Source of the DNA: an uncultured Acidaminococcus sp.
Lineage (GTDB): Bacteria > Bacillota > Negativicutes > Acidaminococcales > Acidaminococcaceae
Reading direction: 5' to 3'
Length of the DNA: 14,928 bases
Assembly (NCBI GenBank): GCA_905213155.1
Contig: CAJMHI010000043.1
Coordinates: 1-14,928 of the forward strand
Shown: one piece after another, positions 1-6,568 of the stretch
Layout of the letters: every line of letters starts with the position of its first letter
Numbering within the stretch: position 1 is the first letter of the stretch
The notes under the pieces: model-generated
Database searches by the model: none
What the model saw: the letters and a program-made list of their open reading frames with translations, nothing else
What the model was told of the DNA's origin: nothing
Program-made: the position numbers and the translations under genes

Positions 1-79
1 AGAAGTAAACGCCACCAGATTTCGAATAAGCTGCATTTACTTTTTCATTTAACGACTTTCGATATTTTATCAATTTTAA

Positions 80-108
80 TTGACAAATGGTTCCCCGTCG
101 TGTAAAAT
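80..108 (+). promoter_or_regulatory. sigma-70-type promoter of a very short transcript
   Basis: TTGACA (80-85) and TAAAAT (103-108) are separated by exactly 17 bases. Transcription would start near 115 and meet a strong intrinsic terminator ending near 178. No gene with a convincing ribosome-binding site begins downstream on this strand before the terminator. Confidence 0.55.
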
Positions 109-114
109 AATGAC

Positions 115-178
115 ACAAGGAAAAACGACAAAACGTTTTGCAGGGACGATATCGAAAGATGTTGTCCCTGATTTTTTT
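115..178 (+). ncRNA. candidate small RNA of about 64 nt
   Basis: A consensus promoter (80-108) is followed about 30 bases later by a textbook terminator (141-178), so the predicted transcript is only about 64 nt. Its 5' part is A-rich and includes the self-complementary AAAACGTTTT (130-139). Its 3' part is a 13-pair hairpin closed by a GAAA tetraloop and followed by seven T. This is the shape of a stable small regulatory RNA. It could instead be a decoy or premature-termination leader, or the terminator could belong to a gene left of the window. No RNA family was recognised. Confidence 0.4.
141..178 (+). terminator. strong intrinsic terminator with GAAA tetraloop
   Basis: Positions 141-153 pair with 158-170 in a continuous 13-pair stem (two G-T wobbles) around the loop GAAA (154-157). 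One A and then T7 (172-178) follow. On the minus strand the hairpin is followed by a mixed sequence rather than a T run, so it works best on the plus strand. Confidence 0.8.
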
Positions 179-217
179 ATTTCCCAGAAATATAAAAAAC
201 ACCCCCGGAGCAGCTTT

Positions 218-234
218 AGCATGTCTAGCATGCT
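218..234. repeat. small inverted repeat downstream of the two small genes
   Basis: AGCATG (218-223) and CATGCT (229-234) are perfect inverted arms around TCTAG. On the minus strand this lies just past the stop of the 67-residue gene. A T6 run follows only about 18 bases later, so it is at best a weak terminator. Confidence 0.35.
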
Positions 235-241
235 GGTGAAT

Positions 242-445
242 TCACCCTCGCTTTATCCGGCGGTGTCCTTTCGTCGTTATTATATTAAGAGTTTCAAAGT
301 CACAAGAAGATGGGAATATATCATGCTTTTTCAAATAGTCAGCAGCAGGTACCCCTTCAATTAAAGACACCCCTGGATTATCGGCCCATTTAATTCCAAT
401 CTCCATGCAGCATTGTTTTAGAAGCTCGTCAAGATTTTGTCTCAT
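242..445 (-). CDS. hypothetical small protein, 67 aa
   Basis: I do not recognise this protein. It is 67 residues, with an N-terminal helix-like segment (QNLDELLKQCCMEIG), a middle stretch containing ADYLKKHDIFP and a basic C-terminus ending in RRIKRG. It has no hydrophobic segment, so it is probably cytosolic. The start is supported by an ATGA overlap: its ATG (445-443) shares bases with the TGA (444-442) of the 66-residue gene upstream, so translation is probably coupled. Both genes read from one promoter (670-698) and lie in the integrated element, divergent from the integrase. The coupling and promoter favour a real accessory gene, but no function can be assigned. Confidence 0.55.
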   Translation of the reverse strand: MRQNLDELLKQCCMEIGIKWADNPGVSLIEGVPAADYLKKHDIFPSSCDFETLNIITTKGHRRIKRG

Positions 446-642
446 GACGCACCCCTATCCAGCCCCATAACACCTCGCAGTGCATCACCAGTCATTTTCC
501 ATGCTTGCTCCGTAATTTTATTGGCCTGCTTAGAAATGCTTTCAGGGTCATTTGAATATTTTGGCTGGTTATCAGCAGGGAAAATAGTGAATGTTGATAA
601 GCCATAAATAATGGCCGCTGTAATTTTGGCTAATGATTTCAT
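442..642 (-). CDS. hypothetical small protein with hydrophobic N-terminus, 66 aa
   Basis: I do not recognise this protein. The first 22 residues are MKSLAK followed by an uncharged stretch (ITAAIIYGLSTFTIF), which could be an uncleaved membrane anchor or a short signal peptide ending near PAD. The remainder is polar and probably helical (SISKQANKITEQAWKM), ending in GVMGLDRGAS. The ATG (642-640) has an excellent ribosome-binding site, AGAAGGAGGTG, seven bases upstream. A consensus promoter (TTGAAT, 17 bases, TATAAT) lies just before that. It overlaps the 67-residue gene by four bases. Strong promoter plus strong translation signal suggest good expression. A small membrane or secreted accessory protein is possible; no function is inferred. 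Confidence 0.6.
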   Translation of the reverse strand: MKSLAKITAAIIYGLSTFTIFPADNQPKYSNDPESISKQANKITEQAWKMTGDALRGVMGLDRGAS

Positions 643-669
643 TTATGGCACCTCCTTCTAATTTACTCT

Positions 670-698
670 ATTATACCTAAAGTACCGCTTCGATTCAA
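670..698 (-). promoter_or_regulatory. promoter of the two small genes
   Basis: On the minus strand TTGAAT (698-693) and a perfect TATAAT (675-670) are separated by 17 bases. The -10 box is about 28 bases before the ATG at 642, giving a short leader that contains the strong AGAAGGAGG site. It is divergent from the integrase, whose start lies 19 bases from the -35 box, so the two transcription units could interfere. Confidence 0.75.
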
Positions 699-716
699 CA
701 AAAGAAGGTAAATTTT

Positions 717-1844
717 ATGTGGATAGAAAAGAAAACTAACGGTTATTCATACCGGGAATATTATATCGACCGCCTCACTAGAAAGAGAAAGAAAGCTACT
801 GTTTCGCTCCCCAGTAATTCACGCATGGCCCAAAAGGAAGCTAGAGAGCGACTGGCTAAGCTGATAAAAGAGAAGCAGGAAGCAGACGCCCCTACTCTGC
901 TATTTTCCCTTATAGACGAATACATGGCCGGACAGAGAGCGTTTGTTAAGCCCACCACCTACAAGATGTACGAGATAGTAAGGAAGAAGATACTGCAATA
1001 TTTCCCGAAAGACACGTTGATTAACAACATGACCCCGTCAATGCTGCAAAAGGCGCTGGATGACGTGGTCACCAACAACTCTGTTGTCTACGCAGAAAAG
1101 TTCTTGACCATGATACGCAGTTCTCTTAAACGGTCATACAAGCTCGGTACCCTTAGCAATATGGAGCTGGTGAACCGCGTGGAAATAAAGCGGCCCCCGA
1201 AGAGTCTCAAGGCCGTAGAAGAACACCGTGAGAAGTTCCTTACACGTACTGAGTTGAATTCAGTCTTGCAGCAGCTCAGAAACATATACCCTCTTGTTGC
1301 CGACATCTGCGAACTGCAATCTAGAACCGGCCTGCGCTTTGGCGAGCTGGCAGCACTGCGAGAGGAAGACTACGAAGGGGAAACCGTCTATGTAAACGGA
1401 ACTCTGGAATGGGGACTGGGGCATAGAAAAGCACCTGTAAGAGGGACTCCTAAGAACGTCTACTCTATCCGGCATGTTGCACTGGACCGCAGGAGCAAGG
1501 AAATAATAGAGTTCTACATACTGAAGAACAAACGCCGCAGAACATGGTACCCTACTGCCCGCGACAAAGCAGGAGAAAAATATATCTTCACGACTAGGGA
1601 AGGTGGCCCTATTGATATTTCCTTCGTGAACCACACGCTAAAGAAAGTGAAATGTGACAAGCGTCTTACCACTCACATTTTCCGTCATACCCACATTAGC
1701 CTTTTGGCAGCAGCAGGAGTACCCATAAAAACGATTATGCAAAGAGTGGGCCACAACGACCCGACTACCACCATGCAGATTTATACCCACGTAACCCAGG
1801 ATATGCAGGAGGAAGCTGTAAAAGTTTTAGACCAAATGAAGTAG
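717..1844 (+). CDS. int: tyrosine recombinase / phage-type integrase
   Basis: Site-specific DNA recombinase of the phage-integrase family, 375 residues, a normal full length. It cuts and rejoins DNA at att sites through a covalent phosphotyrosine. The catalytic set is complete: R207 in TGLRFGE, K246 in GTPKNVY, H320 and R323 in THIFRHTH, H346 in RVGHND, and the nucleophile Y356 in QIYTHVT. Residues 1-50 are basic and resemble an arm-binding domain. About 58-155 form the SAM-like core-binding domain, and about 170-370 the catalytic domain. The ATG at 717 follows an AGAAGG site at good spacing. It is the last element gene before tRNA-Trp, so that tRNA's 3' end is the likely target. No excisionase is recognisable nearby, but one of the two small divergent genes cannot be excluded. 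Confidence 0.93.
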   Translation: MWIEKKTNGYSYREYYIDRLTRKRKKATVSLPSNSRMAQKEARERLAKLIKEKQEADAPTLLFSLIDEYMAGQRAFVKPTTYKMYEIVRKKILQYFPKDTLINNMTPSMLQKALDDVVTNNSVVYAEKFLTMIRSSLKRSYKLGTLSNMELVNRVEIKRPPKSLKAVEEHREKFLTRTELNSVLQQLRNIYPLVADICELQSRTGLRFGELAALREEDYEGETVYVNGTLEWGLGHRKAPVRGTPKNVYSIRHVALDRRSKEIIEFYILKNKRRRTWYPTARDKAGEKYIFTTREGGPIDISFVNHTLKKVKCDKRLTTHIFRHTHISLLAAAGVPIKTIMQRVGHNDPTTTMQIYTHVTQDMQEEAVKVLDQMK

Positions 1845-1895
1845 GCTGCGCCTGCGTTTCCGGGAATTTGTGCCCACTAAAACGGCAAAAAGAAG

Positions 1896-1931
1896 CCCAC
1901 TTTTCACCGAGGTGGGCAAAAAGTGGGTTTT
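1896..1931. terminator. probable bidirectional terminator between integrase and tRNAs
   Basis: CCCACTTTT (1896-1904) pairs perfectly with AAAAGTGGG (1919-1927). On the plus strand TTTT follows. On the minus strand CTTCTTTTT follows, so it can stop both the integrase and the tRNA transcripts. An alternative hairpin, GCCCAC (1895-1900) with GTGGGC (1912-1917), uses the same bases. Another GCCCACT copy lies at 1872-1878, so some of these repeats may also be integrase arm sites. Confidence 0.55.
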
Positions 1932-1955
1932 CAGCGCTCTTTTATAAATAATATA

Positions 1956-2048
1956 ACGGTACGAGAAAGTGTTCTCAAGAACCCCTCCAGGCAGTGCAGG
2001 CCTTGTTTTTCAAGTCACTGCATACTTTCAAATACTTTCTCATACCGT
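1956..2048. repeat. imperfect 15-bp inverted repeat with nested hairpins, candidate att-region structure
   Basis: ACGGTACGAGAAAGT (1956-1970) and ACTTTCTCATACCGT (2034-2048) are inverted copies with one mismatch in 15, separated by 63 bases. Inside lie GTTCTCAAGAAC (1971-1982, five-base arms) and GCAGTG/CACTGC (1991-1996, 2016-2021). This fills the gap between integrase and tRNA-Trp, where core or arm sites of the recombinase would be expected. A structured RNA or tRNA trailer is an alternative reading. Confidence 0.55.
2022..2039. repeat. tandem direct repeat ATACTTTC, 10-base period
   Basis: ATACTTTC occurs at 2022-2029 and 2032-2039, one helical turn apart. An inverted ACTTTC equivalent (GAAAGT, 1965-1970) lies in the left arm of the larger inverted repeat. 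Helically phased copies beside an integrase suggest cooperative protein binding, but this is inference. Confidence 0.45.
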
Positions 2049-2057
2049 CAATAACCA

Positions 2058-2131
2058 TGGCAGGAGTACTAGGATTCGAACCCAGATCGACGGTTTTGGA
2101 GACCGTTGCTCTACCATTGAACTATACTCCT
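2058..2131 (-). tRNA. tRNA-Trp (anticodon CCA)
   Basis: The minus strand gives a complete cloverleaf of 74 bases including encoded CCA. The acceptor AGGAGTA pairs with TACTCCT; the anticodon loop CTCCAAA lies between ACGGT and ACCGT (anticodon at 2099-2097); the T-loop is GTTCGAATC. It is the last of four tRNAs and its 3' end faces the integrase, making it the likely integration target. Confidence 0.95.
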
Positions 2132-2139
2132 AAAAAATA

Positions 2140-2214
2140 TGGAGCGGAAAACGAGATTCGAACTCGCGACCCCCACCTTGGCAAGGTGATGCTCTACCAC
2201 TGAGCTACTTCCGC
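2140..2214 (-). tRNA. tRNA-Gly (anticodon GCC)
   Basis: A 75-base cloverleaf on the minus strand: acceptor GCGGAAG pairs with TTTCCGC, D-arm AGCTCAGTGGTAGAGC, anticodon loop TTGCCAA in a CACC/GGTG stem, T-arm GAGTTCGAATCTC, discriminator T and encoded CCA. Confidence 0.95.
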
Positions 2215-2221
2215 AAATGAA

Positions 2222-2297
2222 TGGTGCCTCAGCGCAGAATCGAACTGCGGACACAAGGATTTTCAGTCCTTTGCTCTACCAACTGAGCTACCGAGGC
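2222..2297 (-). tRNA. tRNA-Phe (anticodon GAA)
   Basis: A 76-base cloverleaf on the minus strand: acceptor GCCTCGG with CTGAGGC, D-arm AGCTCAGTTGGTAGAGC, anticodon loop CTGAAAA between AGGA and TCCT, T-arm GCAGTTCGATTCTGC, discriminator A and encoded CCA. Confidence 0.95.
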
Positions 2298-2300
2298 ATT

Positions 2301-2378
2301 TGGCGACCCAGGACGGACTTGAACCGACGATCTCCGCCGTGACAGGGCGGCATTCTAAACCAACTGAACTACTGGGCC
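2301..2378 (-). tRNA. tRNA-Asp (anticodon GTC)
   Basis: A 78-base cloverleaf on the minus strand, the first of the tRNA cluster. Acceptor GGCCCAG pairs with CTGGGTC (one G-T pair), anticodon loop CTGTCAC lies between CCGCC and GGCGG, T-arm CGGTTCAAGTCCG, discriminator G and encoded CCA. Confidence 0.95.
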
Positions 2379-2411
2379 AATATGCGGCACCTACACAGCG
2401 CCGACTTACAT

Positions 2412-2441
2412 AGTATACGATAGAAGAACGGAATCCGTCAA
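2412..2441 (-). promoter_or_regulatory. promoter of the tRNA cluster
   Basis: TTGACG (2441-2436) and TATACT (2417-2412) are separated by 18 bases on the minus strand and lie between the glmM stop and tRNA-Asp. The -35 box begins nine bases past the glmM stop, and no terminator is visible between glmM and this promoter. An ACGGAATCCGT near-palindrome (2428-2438) spans part of the spacer and the -35 box. Confidence 0.75.
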
Positions 2442-2449
2442 GTATTTTT

Positions 2450-3793
2450 TCAGGCCATTTCCTTCCGCACGACTTCTGCAATGGCTTCACAGATGGTATC
2501 CAGCTCTGCCTGGTTGGGGCCTTGGGCCATAATCCGGATAAGGGGTTCGGTGCCGCTGGCCCGTACCAAAACCTGTCCATCCTCGCCTAATTTTTTTGTG
2601 TAGGTTTGGATAACGTCACAGATAGCCGAATTTTCTTCCCAGCCATTTTTATCTTTTACACGGACATTCAAAAGCACCTGGGGATATTTCACCATCAAGG
2701 CCCCCAGTTGGGATAAGGTCCGATTATGCCGTACCAGCGTTCCCAGCAGTTTGACGGCGGTCATCATGCCATCTCCGGTACGTACCAAATCCCCAAAAAT
2801 AATATGCCCGCTTTGTTCTCCACCCAGTTTATAATCATTGCGCAGCATTTCTTCCAGCACATAGCGGTCCCCTACTGCAGTTTTAACCGTATGGCCACCA
2901 TGCTCCCGCATGGCTTTGTGAAGACCCACGTTGCTCATCACGGTAGTTACCAGCATATTGTCTTTAAGTTTTCCCTGCCGCATCAGTTCCAGGGCGCAGA
3001 TCAGCATAATCTGGTCCCCATCCAGTACTTGTCCATTTTCATCCACAGCCAGACAGCGGTCAGCGTCCCCATCGTTGGCAATTCCGCAGTCGGCGCCCAC
3101 TTCTACCACTTTTTTCTGCAGTGCTTCCAGATGGGTGGAGCCGCAGCCATTATTAATGTTGATGCCATTGGGTTCATGGAAAATGGGAATCACCCGGGCA
3201 CCCAAGTGCCGAAGAATGGAGGGAGCGATATCACTATTGGCACCATTGGCACAGTCCATCACCACGGTAAGGCCATTTAGCTTTGCATCTGCACTGTCCA
3301 CAATATGTTGCACATATAAAGCGCCCATATCCGTTTCCCGGATGACCCGGCCCAAATTGCTGCCGATCCGGGTTTTCGTATAATCAATGGGTTGCTTGAC
3401 CAATGCTTCAATTTCATCTTCCACCGCATCGGGCAGCTTATACCCGGTGCGAGCAAAAAATTTAATGCCGTTATCCTCAAAAGGATTATGGGAGGCAGAA
3501 ATCACAATGCCTGCATTGGCCTGCAGCGCTTCTGTGAGATAAGAAACGGCCGGTGTGGGAATCACGCCCAATAGATGGGCATTGCCGCCGGCGGAGCAGA
3601 TACCTGCTGCCAGTGCGGCTTCCAGCATGGTTCCGGACAGACGGGTATCCCGCCCGATGAGGATCTTGGGCGTTTTCACTTCCCGTCCAAAGTACAAAGC
3701 TGCTGCCCTGCCCAATTTATACGCTAACTCCGCATTCAGTACCGGCCCATTTGCCACACCACGGACACCATCCGTCCCAAACATTCGCGCCAT
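2450..3793 (-). CDS. glmM: phosphoglucosamine mutase GlmM
   Basis: Interconverts glucosamine-6-phosphate and glucosamine-1-phosphate, the step before GlmU in UDP-GlcNAc synthesis for peptidoglycan and lipopolysaccharide. At 447 residues it has the standard length of this phosphohexomutase. Visible motifs are MFGTDGVRG at the N-terminus, GRDTRLSG (47-54), the phosphorylated serine S101 in ISASHNP, the metal loop DGDADR (241-246), the sugar-binding GGEQSGH (324-330) and the phosphate-binding RASGTEP (411-417). The ATG at 3793 follows GGAGGG with a five-base spacer. It begins 31 bases after the hisIE stop with no terminator or clear promoter between, so it appears to be the last gene of the his operon. 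That is unusual, as glmM more often sits with cdaA/ybbR or glmS. Confidence 0.96.
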   Translation of the reverse strand: MARMFGTDGVRGVANGPVLNAELAYKLGRAAALYFGREVKTPKILIGRDTRLSGTMLEAALAAGICSAGGNAHLLGVIPTPAVSYLTEALQANAGIVISASHNPFEDNGIKFFARTGYKLPDAVEDEIEALVKQPIDYTKTRIGSNLGRVIRETDMGALYVQHIVDSADAKLNGLTVVMDCANGANSDIAPSILRHLGARVIPIFHEPNGININNGCGSTHLEALQKKVVEVGADCGIANDGDADRCLAVDENGQVLDGDQIMLICALELMRQGKLKDNMLVTTVMSNVGLHKAMREHGGHTVKTAVGDRYVLEEMLRNDYKLGGEQSGHIIFGDLVRTGDGMMTAVKLLGTLVRHNRTLSQLGALMVKYPQVLLNVRVKDKNGWEENSAICDVIQTYTKKLGEDGQVLVRASGTEPLIRIMAQGPNQAELDTICEAIAEVVRKEMA

Positions 3794-3824
3794 GAGAACC
3801 CTCCAGGTTGTAAGATTTATGCTG

Positions 3825-4472
3825 TTATTTTTCCGCTTCTACCTTACGGCCTGCCATTTCCACCAGCATCTCGCCGGGCGTAATATTATGGTAGGCTAAC
3901 AGTACTAAGCAATGATACCATAAATCCCCCATCTCGTAAACCACCCCGTCAGCGTCGCTGTTTTTGGACGCCAGTAGGGTTTTGGTTACGTTCTGGCCCA
4001 ATTTTTCCAAGAGGGTATCCTGGCTTCCGGCAGGCAGCTGTTTTTCTCCGCCAGTAGGCGTTTCCCGCTTTTTGATCTGGCGATACAGGGCATCCATCAC
4101 CTGGGGCAGGTCCTGTTGCGCCACAGGCAAGCTCTCCCCACTGGCGCTATTCCACAAGGGGTTGAAAAAGCAGGAGTAATGCCCGGTATGGCAAGCTGCT
4201 CCGGTCTGCTCCGCTTTAATGAGAAGGGTATCTCCATCACAGTCATACGTAATGCTCATGACTTTTTGGAAATGCCCGCTGGTTGCGCCCTTGTTCCACA
4301 GTTCCTGCCGGCTGCGGCTCCAAAACCAGGTATAGCCGGTTTCCACTGTGCGCTGCAGGCTTTCCCGGTTCATATAGGCCAGCATCAGTACCTGATCCGT
4401 TTTGCTGTCCTGCACAATGGCAGGAATCAATCCTTTTTCATCAAATTTCAATTGACTATAGTCGATTTTCAT
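3825..4472 (-). CDS. hisIE: HisIE, bifunctional phosphoribosyl-AMP cyclohydrolase / phosphoribosyl-ATP pyrophosphatase
   Basis: Catalyses two early histidine steps: hydrolysis of PR-ATP to PR-AMP (HisE) and ring opening of PR-AMP to ProFAR (HisI). It is 215 residues, typical for the fusion. The HisI domain (about 1-110) has metal ligands D77, D79 and D81 in YDCDGD and zinc cysteines C78, C94 and C101. The HisE domain (about 118-215) has the helical MazG-like fold signature with the acidic EMGDLW (180-185). A Gly/Pro/Lys-rich linker lies between. The ATG at 4472 overlaps the hisF stop in an ATGA, so translation is coupled. Confidence 0.96.
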   Translation of the reverse strand: MKIDYSQLKFDEKGLIPAIVQDSKTDQVLMLAYMNRESLQRTVETGYTWFWSRSRQELWNKGATSGHFQKVMSITYDCDGDTLLIKAEQTGAACHTGHYSCFFNPLWNSASGESLPVAQQDLPQVMDALYRQIKKRETPTGGEKQLPAGSQDTLLEKLGQNVTKTLLASKNSDADGVVYEMGDLWYHCLVLLAYHNITPGEMLVEMAGRKVEAEK

Positions 4473-5227
4473 AGCCGCACTTCCACTCCCCTTTCCCGCA
4501 AATATTCCTTGACCTGCCTGATGGTAAAGGTGCCATAGTGAAACACCGAGGCTGCCAGCGCCGCATCGGCTTTGCCAACGGTCAGGACTTCATAAAAATC
4601 TTCCAGTCTGCCAGCGCCGCCGGAAGCAATCACTGGCACAGGAACAGCTTCTGCTACGGCCCGCGTCAAAGGGATGTCAAACCCGTCTTTGGTACCGTCT
4701 GCATCCATACTGGTTAAAAGGATTTCTCCTGCGCCCAGAGATACAGCTTTTTTCACCCATTCCAGCGCATCCAATCCGGTGGGCGTATGCCCTCCATGAA
4801 TATAGACTTCCCAGGAATTTTCACCCCGGCGTTTGGCGTCCACGGCGAGAACCATACACTGGTTGCCAAAGGCTTCTGCGCCTTTTCGTAGCAAATCAGG
4901 ATCTTTCACCGCCGCAGAATTCAGACTGGTTTTATCAGCTCCTGCCAATAAAACAGCACGCATATCTTCAATGGAAGTAATGCCACCGCCAACCGTTAAG
5001 GGCATAAACACTTCCCGTGCCGTTTTTTCTATGGTTTTTACCATGGATTTGCGTTTTTCCAAAGATGCGGTAATATCCAGGAAAACCAGCTCATCCGCCT
5101 GTTCTTTTTCATACAGGGAAGCCAGCTCCACCGGATCCCCGGCATCCCGTAGCTGCACAAAATTGGTGCCTTTCACTACCCGGCCATCTTTGACGTCCAG
5201 GCAGGGTATGATTCGTTTAGTCAGCAT
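4469..5227 (-). CDS. hisF: imidazole glycerol phosphate synthase, cyclase subunit HisF
   Basis: A TIM-barrel enzyme that, using ammonia from HisH, converts PRFAR to imidazole glycerol phosphate and AICAR. The chosen start gives 252 residues beginning MLTKRIIPCLDV, the family's usual beginning and length, with catalytic aspartates D11 and D130 in place. The ATG at 5227 follows AAGGAGG with a six-base spacer. A longer in-frame start at 5263 would add 12 atypical residues and lies deeper in hisA. The first 11 bases overlap the end of hisA, and its stop overlaps hisIE. Phosphate-binding loops are seen at VGGGI and ASGGAG. Confidence 0.96.
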   Translation of the reverse strand: MLTKRIIPCLDVKDGRVVKGTNFVQLRDAGDPVELASLYEKEQADELVFLDITASLEKRKSMVKTIEKTAREVFMPLTVGGGITSIEDMRAVLLAGADKTSLNSAAVKDPDLLRKGAEAFGNQCMVLAVDAKRRGENSWEVYIHGGHTPTGLDALEWVKKAVSLGAGEILLTSMDADGTKDGFDIPLTRAVAEAVPVPVIASGGAGRLEDFYEVLTVGKADAALAASVFHYGTFTIRQVKEYLRERGVEVRL

Positions 5228-5957
5228 CCTGTTCCTCCTTGGCCAGGCGTACCGCATCCGCAAGCGTTATGGCTCCCGTATAAAGGGCCTTGCCGATAAT
5301 GCAGCCTTCTACGCCATAGGGCTCCGCCTTTTTGACAGCTTTGAGGTCAGCTAACCCTGCTACGCCGCCGCTTGCTGTCACAGGAATCCCTGCAGCCTTA
5401 GCCACAGCGATCGTCTCTTCCAGATTTACCCCTGTCAGCGTCCCATCCCGGGCAATGTCGGTGTAAATAATCCGTGCCACACCGGCTTTTGCCATGGCTT
5501 TTGCCAAATCCGCCGCTGCCATTTGGCCGCTTTTTTCCCAGCCTTCCACGGCGACGATACCATTTTTTGCATCAATCCCCGCTACGATTCTTCCCGGATA
5601 GTTCTGCGCCGCTTTTTCCACAAACTTTGGGTTTTTAACCGCGATACTGCCCAAAATCACTTGGTGCAGCCCCAACGCGAGTAACTGTTCCACCTGTTCC
5701 AGCGTCCGGATACCGCCCCCCAGCTCCACAGGAATCGTGCTGTTTTGCAGGATGGCTTTGATCGCAGGAAGATTTTTGCTCTCCCCGGCAAGGGCCCCGT
5801 CCAAATCCACCACATGGATGGCATCTGCCCCGCCGTTAGACCACACCTGAGCCATGGCACCCGGATTGTCACTATAGACCGTTTCTTTAGCGAAATCGCC
5901 CTTCAAAAGGCGGACGCAGCGCCCTCCCCGCAGATCAATAGCTGGATAGATGTTCAT
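5217..5957 (-). CDS. hisA: ProFAR isomerase HisA
   Basis: Isomerises ProFAR to PRFAR, a TIM-barrel relative of HisF. From ATG 5957 it has 246 residues, the family norm, starting MNIYPAIDLRGG. Catalytic aspartates are D8 and D129 (AGIDAKNG); TDIARDGT and ASGGV form the phosphate and substrate loops. A GTG at 5966 would add three residues, but it overlaps the AAGGAG ribosome-binding site. The ATG forms an ATGA overlap with the hisH stop, so ATG 5957 is preferred. It overlaps hisF by 11 bases. Confidence 0.95.
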   Translation of the reverse strand: MNIYPAIDLRGGRCVRLLKGDFAKETVYSDNPGAMAQVWSNGGADAIHVVDLDGALAGESKNLPAIKAILQNSTIPVELGGGIRTLEQVEQLLALGLHQVILGSIAVKNPKFVEKAAQNYPGRIVAGIDAKNGIVAVEGWEKSGQMAAADLAKAMAKAGVARIIYTDIARDGTLTGVNLEETIAVAKAAGIPVTASGGVAGLADLKAVKKAEPYGVEGCIIGKALYTGAITLADAVRLAKEEQDAD

Positions 5958-6568
5958 GGTACCCACTCCTTAAATGCTTTCAGCATAGCAAGCCCCACAG
6001 CAGACGATTTTTCCGGATGGAACTGAAATCCCTGCACGCTGCCTCGCCCCACGCTGGCAGTAACGGTCGTGCCATAGTCACACACGCTGGTCACAAGGGC
6101 TTCATCCTGAGGCACTGCATGATAGCTGTGGACAAAATATACGTATTTGCCATCGGCATCCTGCAGCAATGGGGACGGTGTTTTCGTATGCAGCGCATTC
6201 CAGCCCATATGGGGGATTTTGTAAGGCGTCACGATTTTTTTTACCTGCCCCTTAAAATAGCCCAGCCCTGTTACACCAGGGGATTCTTCACTGCTCTCAA
6301 AAAGAAGCTGCAGACCCAAACAAATGCCTAAAAACGGCTTTCCGCTGTGGAGCGCTTCCTGCACCACAGGTTCCAGACCTTTACCCCGCAGGGTCTCCAT
6401 GCAATCTCCAAAAGCGCCCACACCGGGCAAAATCACCCGGGGTGCTGCGGCAATCACCTGGGGATCCGCAGAAATAACAGGTGTTGCTCCCGCTTTCACC
6501 AGGCCGTTATACACCGAATGGAGGTTACCCCTGCCATAATCGATGATAACAATGGTATTTTCATCCAT
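5954..6568 (-). CDS. hisH: imidazole glycerol phosphate synthase, glutaminase subunit HisH
   Basis: Class I glutamine amidotransferase that releases ammonia from glutamine and channels it to HisF. From ATG 6568 it has 204 residues. The triad is complete: C83 in LGICLG, and H184 and E186 in FHPEKS. The P-loop-like LPGVGAFG (47-54) forms the oxyanion region. A GTG at 6571 would add one residue; the AAGGGGG site fits the ATG better. The ATG shares one base with the hisB stop (TGATG), so the two are translationally coupled. It lies between hisB and hisA as in many his operons. Confidence 0.95.
   Translation of the reverse strand: MDENTIVIIDYGRGNLHSVYNGLVKAGATPVISADPQVIAAAPRVILPGVGAFGDCMETLRGKGLEPVVQEALHSGKPFLGICLGLQLLFESSEESPGVTGLGYFKGQVKKIVTPYKIPHMGWNALHTKTPSPLLQDADGKYVYFVHSYHAVPQDEALVTSVCDYGTTVTASVGRGSVQGFQFHPEKSSAVGLAMLKAFKEWVP

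Larger units (their letters stand above)
1..2057. mobile_element. right end of an integrated element (prophage or ICE), partial
   Basis: A tyrosine integrase (717-1844) sits just beyond the 3' end of tRNA-Trp, a classic arrangement for elements that integrate into tRNA genes. The stretch is visibly more AT-rich than the his region. It carries only small unknown genes, the integrase and repeat-rich intergenic DNA. The tRNA is intact, as expected when the element restores the 3' end on integration. The left end and second att site lie outside the window, so the element type and exact right boundary (somewhere in about 1850-2060) are inferred. A degenerate remnant is also possible. Positions 1-79 show no gene. 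Confidence 0.6.

Noticed and set aside
80..364. Open reading frame of 94 codons on the plus strand from a TTG
   Set aside because: It begins inside the -35 box, runs through the strong terminator hairpin and overlaps the 67-residue gene; it has no ribosome-binding site.
1994..2580. Protein-like frames across the tRNA cluster on both strands
   Set aside because: They are translations of tRNA genes and of the glmM 3' end in other frames, not genes.
5228..5263. Longer hisF start adding 12 residues
   Set aside because: The added residues are atypical, and AAGGAGG lies just before the ATG at 5227, which gives the family's standard N-terminus.
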